NCBI RefSeq assembly: GCF_022397955.1
Contig: NZ_JAKEUQ010000006.1
Coordinates: 33,055-97,054, forward strand
Reading direction: 5' to 3'
DNA: 64,000 nt
Origin: Vibrio sp. Isolate32
Lineage (GTDB): Bacteria > Pseudomonadota > Gammaproteobacteria > Enterobacterales > Vibrionaceae
Shown: piece by piece, positions 20,501-31,341 of the stretch
Position numbering within the stretch: position 1 is the first letter of the stretch
Layout: each line of letters begins with the position of its first letter
Program-made: the position numbers and the translations under genes
The notes under the pieces: model-generated
Databases searched by the model: none
What the model was told of the DNA's origin: nothing
The model's input: only the letters and a program-made list of their open reading frames with translations

Positions 20501-20911
20501 ATGTCTGAATTAACAAAAACTCTATTAAATATCCGTAGCCTTCGCGCATTCTCACGTGAATTAACTCTTGAGCAACTAGAAGAAGCGCTAGACAAGCTAA
20601 CTATTGTTGTACAAGAGCGTCAAGATTCTGAAGCTGAAGAACGTGCGGCTAAAGCAGCACAAGAAGCTAAACTTTCTGCTATTGCTGAGCAAATCGCAAA
20701 AGACGGTATTGATGTTGCTGATCTTATTGCTGCGCTTTCTGGCGAAGCAAAATCTAAATCAACAAAAGCGAAACGTGCTCCTCGCCCAGCTAAATACAAA
20801 TATGTAGATGCAAACGGCGACGAGAAAACTTGGACAGGCCAAGGTCGTACACCTTCAGCTATCCAAGAACAACTAGACGCTGGTAAATCTCTAGAAGATT
20901 TCGCTATCTAA
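20501..20911 (+). CDS. hns: H-NS-type nucleoid protein (VicH)
   Basis: Starting at ATG 20501 (MSELTKTLLNIRSLRAFSRE) the product is 136 aa; the frame opens 15 bases earlier but the family begins here. The N-terminal helices (about 1-80) give dimerisation and oligomerisation. A basic linker (KSKSTKAKRAPRPAKYKY) follows, then the DNA-binding domain with TWTGQGRTPSAIQ, whose GQGRTP is the QGR AT-hook-like motif. It silences AT-rich and acquired DNA. The strong terminator after it is shared with gsk. Confidence 0.95.
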   Translation: MSELTKTLLNIRSLRAFSRELTLEQLEEALDKLTIVVQERQDSEAEERAAKAAQEAKLSAIAEQIAKDGIDVADLIAALSGEAKSKSTKAKRAPRPAKYKYVDANGDEKTWTGQGRTPSAIQEQLDAGKSLEDFAI

Positions 20912-21009
20912 GCGTTTAGTTTGCAGAGTGAGTAATCAAATTACCTACTAAGCAATAGAATTAATATTTAAGTCGACTAAAGTATTATTTACGGCTTCAA
21001 TATATTAAG

Positions 21010-21038
21010 AAAAAAGGCTCCTTTCGGAGCCTTTTTTA
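21010..21038. terminator. Bidirectional terminator between hns and gsk
   Basis: AAAAAAGGCTCC, loop TTTC, GGAGCCTTTTTT; A and T runs on both sides. Confidence 0.88.
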
Positions 21039-21118
21039 TATTGTGTTACTCATTAATGTTTTTTATAAAAACACCGGTGCGCATTTGGTAAACTCACACG
21101 CCGGATGAACAAAACTTC

Positions 21119-22423
21119 TTATCTTTCCCAGTATGCTTCTTCTAGGCTATCTTCTCTTTCAGGAAGGCCGCGAGATAAACGTGGAGAGTGCTGAACCAAT
21201 ACTTCATAGCTCGCACGGTTTGAATATTTACAAACTTGTGAGAAAGAAGAATACGTTAAGAACGAATGCTGGTGCTTACTTGAGTTTGGCACGTTTTCTT
21301 TGTGGTACTTATTCGCAGCCATATCATGTAATAAAGCAGATAAAGCCGCATCACCTGCGCCATTGGTATTTTTGATCTTCTCAGGACCGCCCATATAAGG
21401 CGCTATATGTGAATAAATTTTAGTCGGGTTTTCACATAAATCTTTATGAGCCGGACGGCTAAATTCATAACGGTTGAATTCAGCAATTGAACCTGGAAGT
21501 AAAGGCAGTGATGTTTCACGTTTCGCTGCGTCTTCCGTGTAACCCGCCATAAATAGACCAACAGGACCTGCAGTACATAATACTAGGTCTACCCAGTCTA
21601 AAGCTTTATCAGAAGCAGCGAGTGGATCGCTTTCGCCAGTTAGGGCTTCGGCTTCGTCTTCATTCATTGCAACAACCGTTACGTGTTGCTCTAAGAAATC
21701 TTTCCAGAATTCAGGATCGTCTTGAATAACGAATTTAGTACCCAGTGTTAAAACAACAGGCACATCGTATTTCTTCGCGTATTCGATCGCTTTCATTGTC
21801 GCTTCAGGCATCGGGTCACCTGGCTTACAACGAACTAAATAAGCAGTTAGTACTAAAGCAGAAGCACTTTTGAAAATCTTTTCAGGAATACTTTCTGGTT
21901 TTAGTTGGTTCATTTGTCCTTCGCTAATTGCGAAAGTACGCTCACCGTCTTCAGTAATTAATGCAAAACAGCGACCAATTGCGCCATCTACCCCTTGTAA
22001 ATGGTTCAAGTCCATTCTGCTTGATGTATTACATAAATAGCGGTAACCATAGCTACCAATCTTAATATCTTGGCTCATTACGCCTAGTAGCGTTGAACGG
22101 TCATCCGCTAGTACTGAGTAATTGTGTAATGTATTACCAATAGTACCACCAGCATATTCATTGGTAATTAGGCACTGTTCTTTCAGTTCTTGATATAAAG
22201 ACTCAGCCGCTTCATCACCGATAACCAGTGAGTGTCCCTTACTTAAACCGTACTTCTCAATAAGTTCAGAACTCACTTTTGCTTCAATATCCACCAAAGT
22301 TTGGTCAATACCGATAATATGAGTGCGTGACATTCTTTTACTGTTTTGAGCTTGGCTCACTAATGGATCACGTGCGTGAACCGGAAAATAGTGCTTTGAT
22401 TTACGTTGTCCAGGGAATTTCAT
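21119..22423 (-). CDS. gsk: Inosine-guanosine kinase
   Basis: The 434-aa PfkB-family kinase phosphorylates inosine and guanosine in purine salvage. N-terminal substrate residues lie in THIIGIDQTLVDIEA and NEYAGGTIGNTLHNYS. The anion-hole/catalytic motif is KNTNGAGDAALSALLHD near residue 350. Its length matches enteric Gsk. A PurR-type palindrome lies about 80 bases upstream, consistent with purine control. Confidence 0.95.
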   Translation of the reverse strand: MKFPGQRKSKHYFPVHARDPLVSQAQNSKRMSRTHIIGIDQTLVDIEAKVSSELIEKYGLSKGHSLVIGDEAAESLYQELKEQCLITNEYAGGTIGNTLHNYSVLADDRSTLLGVMSQDIKIGSYGYRYLCNTSSRMDLNHLQGVDGAIGRCFALITEDGERTFAISEGQMNQLKPESIPEKIFKSASALVLTAYLVRCKPGDPMPEATMKAIEYAKKYDVPVVLTLGTKFVIQDDPEFWKDFLEQHVTVVAMNEDEAEALTGESDPLAASDKALDWVDLVLCTAGPVGLFMAGYTEDAAKRETSLPLLPGSIAEFNRYEFSRPAHKDLCENPTKIYSHIAPYMGGPEKIKNTNGAGDAALSALLHDMAANKYHKENVPNSSKHQHSFLTYSSFSQVCKYSNRASYEVLVQHSPRLSRGLPEREDSLEEAYWER

Positions 22424-22498
22424 AGGGCTAGTCTAAGTCAAGGGGAAATAGGTGGCGGATTCTACCGCGCTATATTTAGCGCGGCAATCATTCAAACT

Positions 22499-22516
22499 AT
22501 AGCAAACGTTTGCTGA
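22499..22516 (-). promoter_or_regulatory. PurR-type operator upstream of gsk
   Basis: AGCAAACGTTTGCT is a perfect palindrome and contains the full PurR core GCAAACGTTTGC. It lies between the stop of the 89-aa gene and the gsk ATG. The nearly identical box before purB makes a chance match unlikely. Regulation is inferred. Confidence 0.7.
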
Positions 22517-22525
22517 GTTATTTTT

Positions 22526-22795
22526 TTATTCGCCTTCCATAAAGCTTAAATCAGGCAGCATCTCTAAATGCTCGGCATAACGCTTTTGATTAAACTCTGC
22601 GCCATTCTTCATTACGTCAAATACTTCAACCGCAAGTGCACACGCCATTGCTGCAATTGCGTCTTCACGCGGTGTGCCTGTCATCATAAGGCGCATTAAC
22701 GTCTCTTTTACTTTAATTGGCTGACCGTCTTCTAGCTGATTTTCAATAATTTCAATCAACTGCTCTTCTTGCATAAATTCATTTTGTTCAGACAT
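22526..22795 (-). CDS. Small acidic conserved protein, function unknown
   Basis: The 89-aa soluble, acidic, helical protein begins MSEQNEFMQEEQLIEIIENQ and carries a compact GQPIKVKETLMRLMMTGTPREDAIAAMACALAVEVFDVM core. It has no signal peptide or transmembrane segment. I do not recognise a named family. It lies upstream of gsk in the same direction and is divergent from mnmA. A role linked to either neighbour is only possible. Confidence 0.65.
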   Translation of the reverse strand: MSEQNEFMQEEQLIEIIENQLEDGQPIKVKETLMRLMMTGTPREDAIAAMACALAVEVFDVMKNGAEFNQKRYAEHLEMLPDLSFMEGE

Positions 22796-22997
22796 TTTTT
22801 ATCTCAAGTCTTGGATTTCGAGCGACTATGCCACATATACTTCTGACATCCTAGCGACTCACCTCGCTCTCATGCGATTCCTAACAAAGTCAAAGCACTA
22901 TTTGTGCAAATAAAACTGTGATTCCGGTCTCGGATCTGTCACGGCGTTTCTCTTTCTGTTAGAATCTGCGACCAAGTAATAGTAACGGTGTTTAGAC

Positions 22998-24134
22998 ATG
23001 TCAGATATCAGCTCTGGAAACAGCGAAAAGAAAGTAATTGTCGGTATGTCCGGCGGTGTAGATTCGTCAGTATCGGCGTATCTTCTTCAGCAACAAGGCT
23101 ATCAGGTAGAAGGCCTTTTCATGAAAAACTGGGAAGAAGACGATAACGAAGAATACTGCACGGCAGCTGAAGATCTTGCTGATGCTCAAGCGGTATGTGA
23201 CAAACTAGGTATCCACCTTCACACTATCAACTTTGCTGCAGAATACTGGGACAACGTATTCGAATACTTCCTTGCGGAATACAAAGCAGGTCGTACTCCT
23301 AACCCAGATATTCTTTGTAACAAAGAAATCAAATTCAAAGCATTCTTAGAGTTTGCCGATGAAGTACTCGACGCAGACTACATTGCGATGGGTCACTACG
23401 TTCGTCGTACTTTCCCAACTCAAGAAGAGTTAGATGCGGGCGTAAAACCAGAAATGCTACGCGGTCTAGACAGCAACAAAGATCAAAGCTATTTCCTTTA
23501 CACGCTAAGCTCAGACCAAGTTGCGCGCAGCCTATTCCCAGTTGGTGAATTAGAGAAGCCAGAAGTGCGACGCATTGCTGAAGAGCAAGACTTAATCACA
23601 GCGAAGAAGAAAGATTCTACAGGTATCTGCTTTATCGGTGAGCGTAAGTTCACAGAGTTTCTTGGCAAATACCTACCAGCACAACCAGGTGACATCGAAA
23701 CGCCAGAGGGTAAAGTGATTGGTAAACACAATGGCTTGATGTACCACACGCTAGGCCAACGTAAAGGCCTTCACATTGGCGGCACCAAAGGCGGTGGCGG
23801 TAATGAAGAACCATGGTTTGTTGGTGAAAAAGACCTTAAACGTAATGTTCTGATTGCCGTACAAGGTAAAGATCACCCTCTTCTTAAATCAGAAGGTTTG
23901 ATCGCATCTCAGCTTCATTGGGTAAATCGCACACCAATTACTGAAGTTATGACATGCACGGTAAAAACACGTTACCGTCAAACCGATATTCCTTGTACAA
24001 TCATCCAAATTGATGACGAGAACATTAAGGTTATTTTTGACGAGCCACAGATCGCAGTGACCCCAGGTCAATCTGCTGTATTCTACCAAGACGACGTATG
24101 TCTTGGCGGTGGTATCATCGAAAAACGCATCTAA
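22998..24134 (+). CDS. mnmA: tRNA-specific 2-thiouridylase
   Basis: The 378-aa enzyme thiolates U34 of tRNA-Lys, -Glu and -Gln. The PP-loop GMSGGVDSS lies at residues 16-24. The two catalytic cysteines are in [10 protein letters not shown] (about residue 108) and [10 protein letters not shown] (about 208). The C-terminal beta-barrel is complete. It is followed by hflD after 43 bases, the usual gammaproteobacterial pair. Confidence 0.97.
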   Translation: MSDISSGNSEKKVIVGMSGGVDSSVSAYLLQQQGYQVEGLFMKNWEEDDNEEYCTAAEDLADAQAVCDKLGIHLHTINFAAEYWDNVFEYFLAEYKAGRTPNPDILCNKEIKFKAFLEFADEVLDADYIAMGHYVRRTFPTQEELDAGVKPEMLRGLDSNKDQSYFLYTLSSDQVARSLFPVGELEKPEVRRIAEEQDLITAKKKDSTGICFIGERKFTEFLGKYLPAQPGDIETPEGKVIGKHNGLMYHTLGQRKGLHIGGTKGGGGNEEPWFVGEKDLKRNVLIAVQGKDHPLLKSEGLIASQLHWVNRTPITEVMTCTVKTRYRQTDIPCTIIQIDDENIKVIFDEPQIAVTPGQSAVFYQDDVCLGGGIIEKRI

Positions 24135-24177
24135 CTGATCGAACGACAAACGATAGAAGACAACTAGGAGTTACTAC

Positions 24178-24795
24178 GTGGCTAATACACTTTATGACCG
24201 TACTATTGCTTTCGCTGGAATTTGCCAAGCTGTGGCTTTGGTTCAACAAGTAGCGAAAGACGGCCATTGTGATAAAGATGCCTTCGAAGCTTCACTCAGT
24301 GCTATTTTGAACACTAGCCCGGCAAACACTGTTGGTGTTTTTGGACGTGAAGCCAACCTAAAATTAGGTCTTGAGTGCCTAGTAAAAGGTATCGATAGTA
24401 CTCCTGCAGGTAGCGATATCACTCGTTACATCATCAGCTTAATGGCGCTTGAACGTAAGCTCTCATCTCGCAACGACTCTATGTCTCAGCTTGGTGACCG
24501 CATTCAAACTGCAGAGCGCCAAAGTGAACACTTCGACTTGTTTGACGAGCAGATGATCAGCAACCTAGCGAGCATCTACCTTGATGTTGTGAGCCCTATC
24601 GGCCCTCGTATTCAGGTTTCTGGTACACCAGCGGTACTTCAACAAACCTCGACCCAACATAAGGTTCGTGCCCTACTACTCTCAGGGATTCGAAGTGCTG
24701 TTCTATGGCGTCAGGTGGGCGGCAAACGTCGTCACCTTATCTTCGGTCGCAAGAAGATGATCGAGCAGGCTCAAATACTATTAGCTCGAATGTAA
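24178..24795 (+). CDS. hflD: HflD, regulator of lysogeny-type protein
   Basis: The 205-aa helical protein is peripheral at the inner membrane. GTG start, with AGGAG seven bases upstream. The sequence [23 protein letters not shown] and the C-terminal [19 protein letters not shown] match the HflD family. E. coli HflD modulates phage lambda CII stability; its normal cellular job is unclear. A terminator follows, ending the mnmA-hflD unit. Confidence 0.93.
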   Translation: MANTLYDRTIAFAGICQAVALVQQVAKDGHCDKDAFEASLSAILNTSPANTVGVFGREANLKLGLECLVKGIDSTPAGSDITRYIISLMALERKLSSRNDSMSQLGDRIQTAERQSEHFDLFDEQMISNLASIYLDVVSPIGPRIQVSGTPAVLQQTSTQHKVRALLLSGIRSAVLWRQVGGKRRHLIFGRKKMIEQAQILLARM

Positions 24796-24801
24796 CTTAT
24801 T

Positions 24802-24832
24802 AGCTCGCGCCTCGTCGCGAGCTTGTTTTTTG
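24802..24832 (+). terminator. Terminator after hflD
   Basis: AGCTCGCG, loop CCTCGT, CGCGAGCT, TGTTTTTTG. Confidence 0.85.
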
Positions 24833-24848
24833 TATCAACACAACTCTC

Positions 24849-24864
24849 ACGCAAACGTTTGCGC
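24849..24864 (+). promoter_or_regulatory. PurR operator of purB
   Basis: ACGCAAACGTTTGCGC matches the PurR consensus ACGCAAACGTTTGCGT at all but the last base. It ends seven bases before the probable -35 of purB, so a bound repressor would hinder polymerase. Confidence 0.85.
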
Positions 24865-24871
24865 AATGTGC

Positions 24872-26309
<1,438 letters not shown>

Positions 26310-26336
26310 TTCGAGCTTCGAATTAGATGATACGAG

Positions 26337-26362
26337 AAGGCTTCCTATGTGGAAGCCTTTTT
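26337..26362 (+). terminator. Terminator of purB
   Basis: AAGGCTTCC, loop TATGT, GGAAGCCTTTTTA. Confidence 0.85.
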
Positions 26363-26505
26363 ATTGCGTGCGATAACGTGCGCGAGAAACACAAGAGTTA
26401 CCATACAAGCATTCAGACTCATCTTCTCAACTCACCTTGATAGAGCTAAGCTCTCAAAATAACGAAAACCACATCCAATTAATATCCAGTCTTAACAACT
26501 GAGAT

Positions 26506-26534
26506 CAAAAAAGGCCTCCCGAAGGAAGCCTTTA
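26506..26534 (-). terminator. Terminator of htpX
   Basis: On the minus strand AAGGCTTCC, loop TTCGG, then GAGGCCTTTTTT, with one mismatch in the stem. Confidence 0.75.
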
Positions 26535-26557
26535 ATATTCTCGAATGGTGTTAGAGA

Positions 26558-27421
26558 TTACATGTTACGTAGAGACGCAATACGCTTATCTAGCGGTGGG
26601 TGACTCATTAGAAGCTCTGTTAGAGAACGCTTACCGTTGATACCAAATGCCATCATAGAACCTTCTAGTTGTGGCTCGTGGCTTACCTTCAGACGCTCTA
26701 GAGCAGCAATCATCTTCTCTTTACCCACCAAGTGAGCAGCACCTGCATCGGCGTGGAACTCACGATGGCGGCTGTACCACATGGTGATGAAGCTCGCTAG
26801 GAAACCAAATACCAACTCCAGCACCATAGACACACCGAAGTACACCATCATGTTGCTGCCACCCTCTTCCTCGTTGTCATTCGATGCCACAATGTTGGCA
26901 ATGAAACGAGATAGGAAGATAACGAACGTGTTTACAACACCTTGCATCAGCGTCATTGTCACCATGTCGCCGTTCGCAATATGACTAACTTCGTGAGCCA
27001 GTACCGCTTCAGCTTCATCACGCGTCATGTTATGTAGCAAACCAGTTGATACCGCGACCAATGAATCGTCACGCTTAGCGCCTGTTGCAAATGCGTTGAT
27101 GTCTGGCGAGTCGTAGATCGCCACTGTCGGCATACCAATGCCAACCTGTTGAGATTGACGGCTTACCGTCTCCATCAACCAATGTTCTGTTTCGTTACGC
27201 GGGCTCTCAATAACCATACCGCCAACAGAACGAAGTGCCATTTTCTTTGACATCATTAGTGAGATGAATGAGCCGCCGAAACCGAATACCGCAGCCATTA
27301 CCAGTAAACCTGAGAGGCTACCTGGTTGCATACCTGTGACTGCGTATACAATATTAAGAACAACACTTAGAACCAATACAACCGCAAGGTTGGTGGCAAG
27401 GAACAACATTACTCGCTTCAT
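26558..27421 (-). CDS. htpX: Membrane zinc protease HtpX
   Basis: The 287-aa inner-membrane metalloprotease works with FtsH in membrane-protein quality control. Two N-terminal transmembrane segments (about 5-25 and 35-57) precede the HEVSH zinc motif at 143-147. Two further hydrophobic segments follow near 158-180 and 195-220, and the third zinc ligand is in [16 protein letters not shown] precedes the ATG. I could not identify a clear heat-shock promoter. Confidence 0.96.
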   Translation of the reverse strand: MKRVMLFLATNLAVVLVLSVVLNIVYAVTGMQPGSLSGLLVMAAVFGFGGSFISLMMSKKMALRSVGGMVIESPRNETEHWLMETVSRQSQQVGIGMPTVAIYDSPDINAFATGAKRDDSLVAVSTGLLHNMTRDEAEAVLAHEVSHIANGDMVTMTLMQGVVNTFVIFLSRFIANIVASNDNEEEGGSNMMVYFGVSMVLELVFGFLASFITMWYSRHREFHADAGAAHLVGKEKMIAALERLKVSHEPQLEGSMMAFGINGKRSLTELLMSHPPLDKRIASLRNM

Positions 27422-27698
27422 TACTTATCTCCGCATGAAAGCTGTTTTTATCAAACTTATTGTTATAGACAAGGCAGGCAGCAATTGATTCTAACCTTGA
27501 CGACTTATACTTACTTATACATATAGTCTTAGATTAAGAAAACAAGGTTAAGCATTAAATTGAAACATTTGATTACGGGAGTAGCGCAATTCGCACTCGT
27601 CCATTAGACCTAAGTCGTATGGTCTACCTCTGGCGATCCGTTTAAAGTGTCAATCAATTAATTGTATTGGCTAGTTCATGTAACAAAAGGAAAGGATC

Positions 27699-27866
27699 AT
27701 GGTTGAAGGTACTAACACTCAAATGGCTATCGATTTACTGTGCTGTCACCTAGGGATTACTGAAGAAGAAGCGAAAAAACAGATCGGTATTCTTACGCCA
27801 GAAGCAGCTCCAAAAAACATCACAGAGACACAGCAAGCACTAATGGGGCTGACAAAAGATCACTAA
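27699..27866 (+). CDS. Small 55-aa protein, function unknown
   Basis: A short frame begins ATG 27699 right after AAAGGATC, a good ribosome-binding site, and ends TAA 27866. The product reads MVEGTNTQMAIDLLCCHLGI at its start and ends QALMGLTKDH. It is acidic and helical, with an adjacent Cys pair (15-16) and a TEEEAKKQ stretch. A terminator follows 34 bases later. The strong ribosome-binding site and following terminator support a real gene; I recognise no family. Confidence 0.65.
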   Translation: MVEGTNTQMAIDLLCCHLGITEEEAKKQIGILTPEAAPKNITETQQALMGLTKDH

Positions 27867-27900
27867 TCCCAGGCTTAACTCTACACAGGCTTAACATAGC

Positions 27901-27927
27901 AAAAGGGCTGCAATCGCAGCCCTTTTC
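27901..27927. terminator. Bidirectional terminator
   Basis: AAAAGGGCTGC, loop AATC, GCAGCCCTTTT, between the 55-aa gene and the convergent LysR gene. Confidence 0.85.
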
Positions 27928-27946
27928 TATTTAACTCACTACAACA

Positions 27947-28837
27947 TTAATTAAAATATTGCTTAGCCAACAAGTCACACTCATTTCGAAGAGCTTTAAT
28001 AAATGGGTCACTTTCTAACTCAATAGTGTGAAACAGGCTAAATGGGACTTTCAAATCATTGCTTAGCAAACTCGTCTCTTTCTTTTCTATGTTACCCACC
28101 TTAACAGCTCCTTCAGCAGTTCGGTTAGGCAATAGTGCCCACCCTTGGTATTGAAGCAGCTGTATGATTAAATCGCTACTACTGACAATACGCGTGCTAT
28201 AGGAAAACGCTTTTATAGCGCCCTCTGCTTTCAATGCGTTTTCACTCAGATATTGGACTTCCAACTGAGCATCTTCAAGATCAAAAATAGGTTTATTCGC
28301 CAACGAAGTATCGCTCCCAACGTATACACCATAATCAATATACCCAAGGTGTTGGAAGTGAGCAGGAAAACCTAAGGAAATAGCGCCTCTAGTCGGGAAA
28401 AAAGCAAAATCGAGTTCGCCACATTTCAGCTCATCAAGGCCAACCTCACGGTTTCTCGCCAACCAGTTAATACTCACTAATGGAAAGCATTTAGTCGCCC
28501 ATACCTCGACACTCTTCAAAAAATCAAATGGAAAATCGACATCATAGCCAATATTAAAATGTGTTCTCGACGCAGAGAATAAGAACTGACTCACTTCGGC
28601 CAGTTTACTCTCCTGCCGAATCACCAGAATCGCATGTGGATACAGTTTTTCCGCCGCAAATGTTGCTACTGCCTTTCTTCCTACGATATTAAACAAAGCG
28701 TAACCTAAAGCATCTTCGTAAGACTTCACCAACTCCCTAACCGTTGTACGATCTTTATTTAAAGACCGCCCGGCTCCGCTAAAGGACTGGTTCTCGTAAA
28801 CAGCAATGAAAGCTCGCAATTGTTCCAACGTATGCAT
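27947..28837 (-). CDS. LysR-family transcriptional regulator
   Basis: The 296-aa protein has an N-terminal helix-turn-helix (about 2-60: LEQLRAFIAVYENQSFSGAGRSLNKDRTTVRELV). It departs from the common LysR pattern in having KDRTTVRELV rather than SQPAVS. A periplasmic-binding-like effector domain occupies about 90-290. It is transcribed away from a MATE exporter with 97 bases between starts, so it probably regulates that gene. The ligand is unknown. Confidence 0.88.
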   Translation of the reverse strand: MHTLEQLRAFIAVYENQSFSGAGRSLNKDRTTVRELVKSYEDALGYALFNIVGRKAVATFAAEKLYPHAILVIRQESKLAEVSQFLFSASRTHFNIGYDVDFPFDFLKSVEVWATKCFPLVSINWLARNREVGLDELKCGELDFAFFPTRGAISLGFPAHFQHLGYIDYGVYVGSDTSLANKPIFDLEDAQLEVQYLSENALKAEGAIKAFSYSTRIVSSSDLIIQLLQYQGWALLPNRTAEGAVKVGNIEKKETSLLSNDLKVPFSLFHTIELESDPFIKALRNECDLLAKQYFN

Positions 28838-28934
28838 AAAACACCTTTTGAACGCTTAACCCCATCATAAGTGATTTTTAAGAGTGTTAAATTCCTAGCA
28901 TAATTACTAGCAGTATTTCTTACTTGTTAGTGCT

Positions 28935-30323
28935 ATGACTCTCAAAACTCGAACAATAACTTCAAGTCCACAGGTGCAATTTAATGCACCACTCTTAAGG
29001 CAGCTTTTTGCTCTTGCAGTCCCAATAACGCTACAAAGCATCTTTTTTTCTAGCAAGGGAGTCATTGACCTGATCATGATTGGTCAATTGAGCGAGAACG
29101 ATATAGCAGCAGCAGGCGTCTCTAGCCGTGCCTTATTTGTTGCTACCATCATTCTCTCCGGTGTGACAACGGCTGGAGCTATCTTAATTGCTCAGTACTT
29201 TGGGAAAAAGGACAACCAAGGAACCAAAAGAAGTACTGCATTGACTTGGTTACTATCAAGCCTGCTTGCACTAGTACCTTTCGGCGTTCTAGCACTGACA
29301 AATTCACAAGTTATGGGGCTCTCTTCCAATAACGTCGAAGTGCAAGATCTGGGCTCTCAATATCTATTTATAACCAGCTTTAGTTTATTTTGCGTGGCAT
29401 TTACTGGCAGTATCGCAGCCTATCTACGCTCAGTACACCAAGCTTCGATCAGTTTATATCTAAGCAGTATTGGTATCATTCTCAATATCTTACTCAACTG
29501 GATATTGATATTTGGACACTTCGGCGCACCTCAGATGGGATTAAAGGGGGCTGCAGTTGCCACATTAATCAGTAGCTTGATCGAAGTGGCAATAACGATT
29601 ATTTACCTGAAACTGAATAAAAATGTGGTTTTGTTTAATCTGTCAGATATAAGACAAGCACTGCGGCTTTCTCATATCAAACAGCTTACTCGTTTGGCTC
29701 TCCCTACCACTATCAACTTTGCATTATGGGCCGGGGGATTATTCGCTTACACCTCCATCATGGGGCGATCTAGCGATGAAGGGCTTATAGTCTTGTCGAT
29801 CATTACTCCGATTGAAGCCTTCTCTCTTAGCTTTTTGATCGGTATTGCAAATGCTTCCGCAGTTATTGTTGGTAACCACATCGGTGCCAAAGACTTTGAT
29901 TCGGCATACCGTCACGCCATTCTGATCACTGTGATCGCATTCACGGTTACTCTGTGTGTGTCATTATCACTGTATGCACTAAAAGACACGATTCTCGGTC
30001 TCTTCACTTCCTTGGAAGCAACAACTATAGAGCTAGCAAATAAATTCTATGGGATTTTGTGCATAGGAATTATTTTGCGCTCACTCCCAACAACCATGGT
30101 CGTTGGCGTGCTGCGAGCTGGAGGTGATGTAAAATTTTGCTTATACCAAGACCTAATCACTCAATGGTGCTTTGGCATCCCTTTAGCCGCGATAGGTGCT
30201 TTACTGATGGGTTTAAGCCCGGAGTGGGTCTTCGCGCTTTTCTTTTTGGAAACTCTGTTTAAGTGGTTCGCTTGTATCTATCGATTTCGAAGTAAGCGTT
30301 GGTTTAACTACTTAGCTCAATAG
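28935..30323 (+). CDS. MATE-family efflux transporter
   Basis: The 462-aa polytopic membrane protein has about 12 transmembrane segments in two halves. Family cues are LAVPITLQSIFFSSKGVIDLIMIG near residue 25 and the matching second-half start LALPTTINFALWAGGLF near 255. MATE proteins export cationic drugs or metabolites using Na+ or H+ gradients; the substrate here is unknown. The ATG lacks a strong Shine-Dalgarno sequence. The gene is divergent from the LysR gene and followed after 36 bases by a small membrane-protein gene. Confidence 0.9.
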   Translation: MTLKTRTITSSPQVQFNAPLLRQLFALAVPITLQSIFFSSKGVIDLIMIGQLSENDIAAAGVSSRALFVATIILSGVTTAGAILIAQYFGKKDNQGTKRSTALTWLLSSLLALVPFGVLALTNSQVMGLSSNNVEVQDLGSQYLFITSFSLFCVAFTGSIAAYLRSVHQASISLYLSSIGIILNILLNWILIFGHFGAPQMGLKGAAVATLISSLIEVAITIIYLKLNKNVVLFNLSDIRQALRLSHIKQLTRLALPTTINFALWAGGLFAYTSIMGRSSDEGLIVLSIITPIEAFSLSFLIGIANASAVIVGNHIGAKDFDSAYRHAILITVIAFTVTLCVSLSLYALKDTILGLFTSLEATTIELANKFYGILCIGIILRSLPTTMVVGVLRAGGDVKFCLYQDLITQWCFGIPLAAIGALLMGLSPEWVFALFFLETLFKWFACIYRFRSKRWFNYLAQ

Positions 30324-30359
30324 ACACGATTTACCTATACAAAAATTAAGAGATTAAAA

Positions 30360-30581
30360 ATGAATATAATTACTTTGTATGAAGCCTACGGTGTCACCAT
30401 CGCTACCCTGATTTTCATCGCCATATATCTATTTATCCATATTAAATACATTCGGCACCATGCTGCGCACAAACGATTCCTTGAAGCTTTGTGGGCATTA
30501 ATGAAAAATACCATTCACGGCGAGCACATCCGTACCATGGGTTATAAGCCGGAAGATAATAAAGAAGATAGAAAGCTGTAA
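30360..30581 (+). CDS. Small single-pass membrane protein, function unknown
   Basis: The 73-aa product has one transmembrane helix at about residues 10-30, then a basic His-rich cytoplasmic side (HIKYIRHHAAHKR) and a polar tail. It lies 36 bases after the MATE gene and before a terminator, so the two are probably co-transcribed. It might be an accessory subunit of the exporter, but that rests on position alone. Confidence 0.65.
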   Translation: MNIITLYEAYGVTIATLIFIAIYLFIHIKYIRHHAAHKRFLEALWALMKNTIHGEHIRTMGYKPEDNKEDRKL

Positions 30582-30603
30582 TGCGGGATAGTGATGCCAA
30601 AAT

Positions 30604-30637
30604 AAAAAAACCGAGTGCAAAGTTACACTCGGTTTTT
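30604..30637. terminator. Bidirectional terminator
   Basis: AAAAAACCGAGTG, loop CAAAGTTA, CACTCGGTTTTT; ends the MATE unit and bioBFCD. Confidence 0.88.
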
Positions 30638-30657
30638 ACGTAATCAAGATACTAAAA

Positions 30658-31341
30658 CTATAGATTCAGAAGAGGCTGAACATCGATGTACTTACCAATG
30701 TTCTTAGACTTGGCTTTGGGTACGTAAGGGATTTCACCTAGCTTTGGCGCACCTAGCTTATCTTCAAGCATCGCAATAATATCTGCATAGTGCTCAGTAC
30801 CCGGATTGATACGGTTTGCGACCCAACCTACTAGGTTTAGGCCATCAGCACGAATCGCTTCTGCCGTTAATAGAGCGTGGCTCAAACAACCAAGCTTAAT
30901 ACCAACCGTAAGTACCACTGGCAACTGCTCTTTCTTGACCCAGCTAGACAGATATTCATCATCGGAAACCGGTACACGCCAACCACCAGCGCCTTCAACT
31001 AACACGATGTCAGAGTTTTGCTTATGCACTTCCAACTTAGCAGATAATACCGCTTCATCAATCACAACACCGTCATGCTTTGCAGCAATATGAGGTGATG
31101 ATGGTAGCAACAACGCGTATGGATTAACGTCTTCGTAAGCGATATCTTGCGTCGCAGCTTCTTGAAGATGCAGTGCATCACTATTACGTAAACCTTCAGG
31201 GGATTGTTCACTCCCTGCTGCAACTGGCTTATAACCAATTGTTGATAGATCTTGTGCGGCCAAAGCTTGAAGAATCGCTTTTGAAACCACAGTTTTTCCC
31301 ACTTCGGTATCCGTACCTGCAATGAATAATGCATCAATCAT
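30658..31341 (-). CDS. bioD: Dethiobiotin synthetase
   Basis: The 227-aa ATP-dependent carboxylase forms the ureido ring of dethiobiotin. ATG 31341 ([20 protein letters not shown]) overlaps the bioC stop as ATGA and places the P-loop GTDTEVGKT at residues 9-17. The longer frame from 31362 lies inside bioC and is rejected. [12 protein letters not shown] is also typical. It is the last gene of bioBFCD. Confidence 0.96.
   Translation of the reverse strand: MIDALFIAGTDTEVGKTVVSKAILQALAAQDLSTIGYKPVAAGSEQSPEGLRNSDALHLQEAATQDIAYEDVNPYALLLPSSPHIAAKHDGVVIDEAVLSAKLEVHKQNSDIVLVEGAGGWRVPVSDDEYLSSWVKKEQLPVVLTVGIKLGCLSHALLTAEAIRADGLNLVGWVANRINPGTEHYADIIAMLEDKLGAPKLGEIPYVPKAKSKNIGKYIDVQPLLNL

Noticed and set aside
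26363..26505. Gene or RNA between purB and htpX terminators
   Set aside because: No open frame with a ribosome site and no recognised RNA structure.
27947..30581. Defence or toxin-antitoxin system
   Set aside because: The genes are a LysR regulator, a MATE exporter and a small membrane protein; none has nuclease, toxin or antitoxin features.
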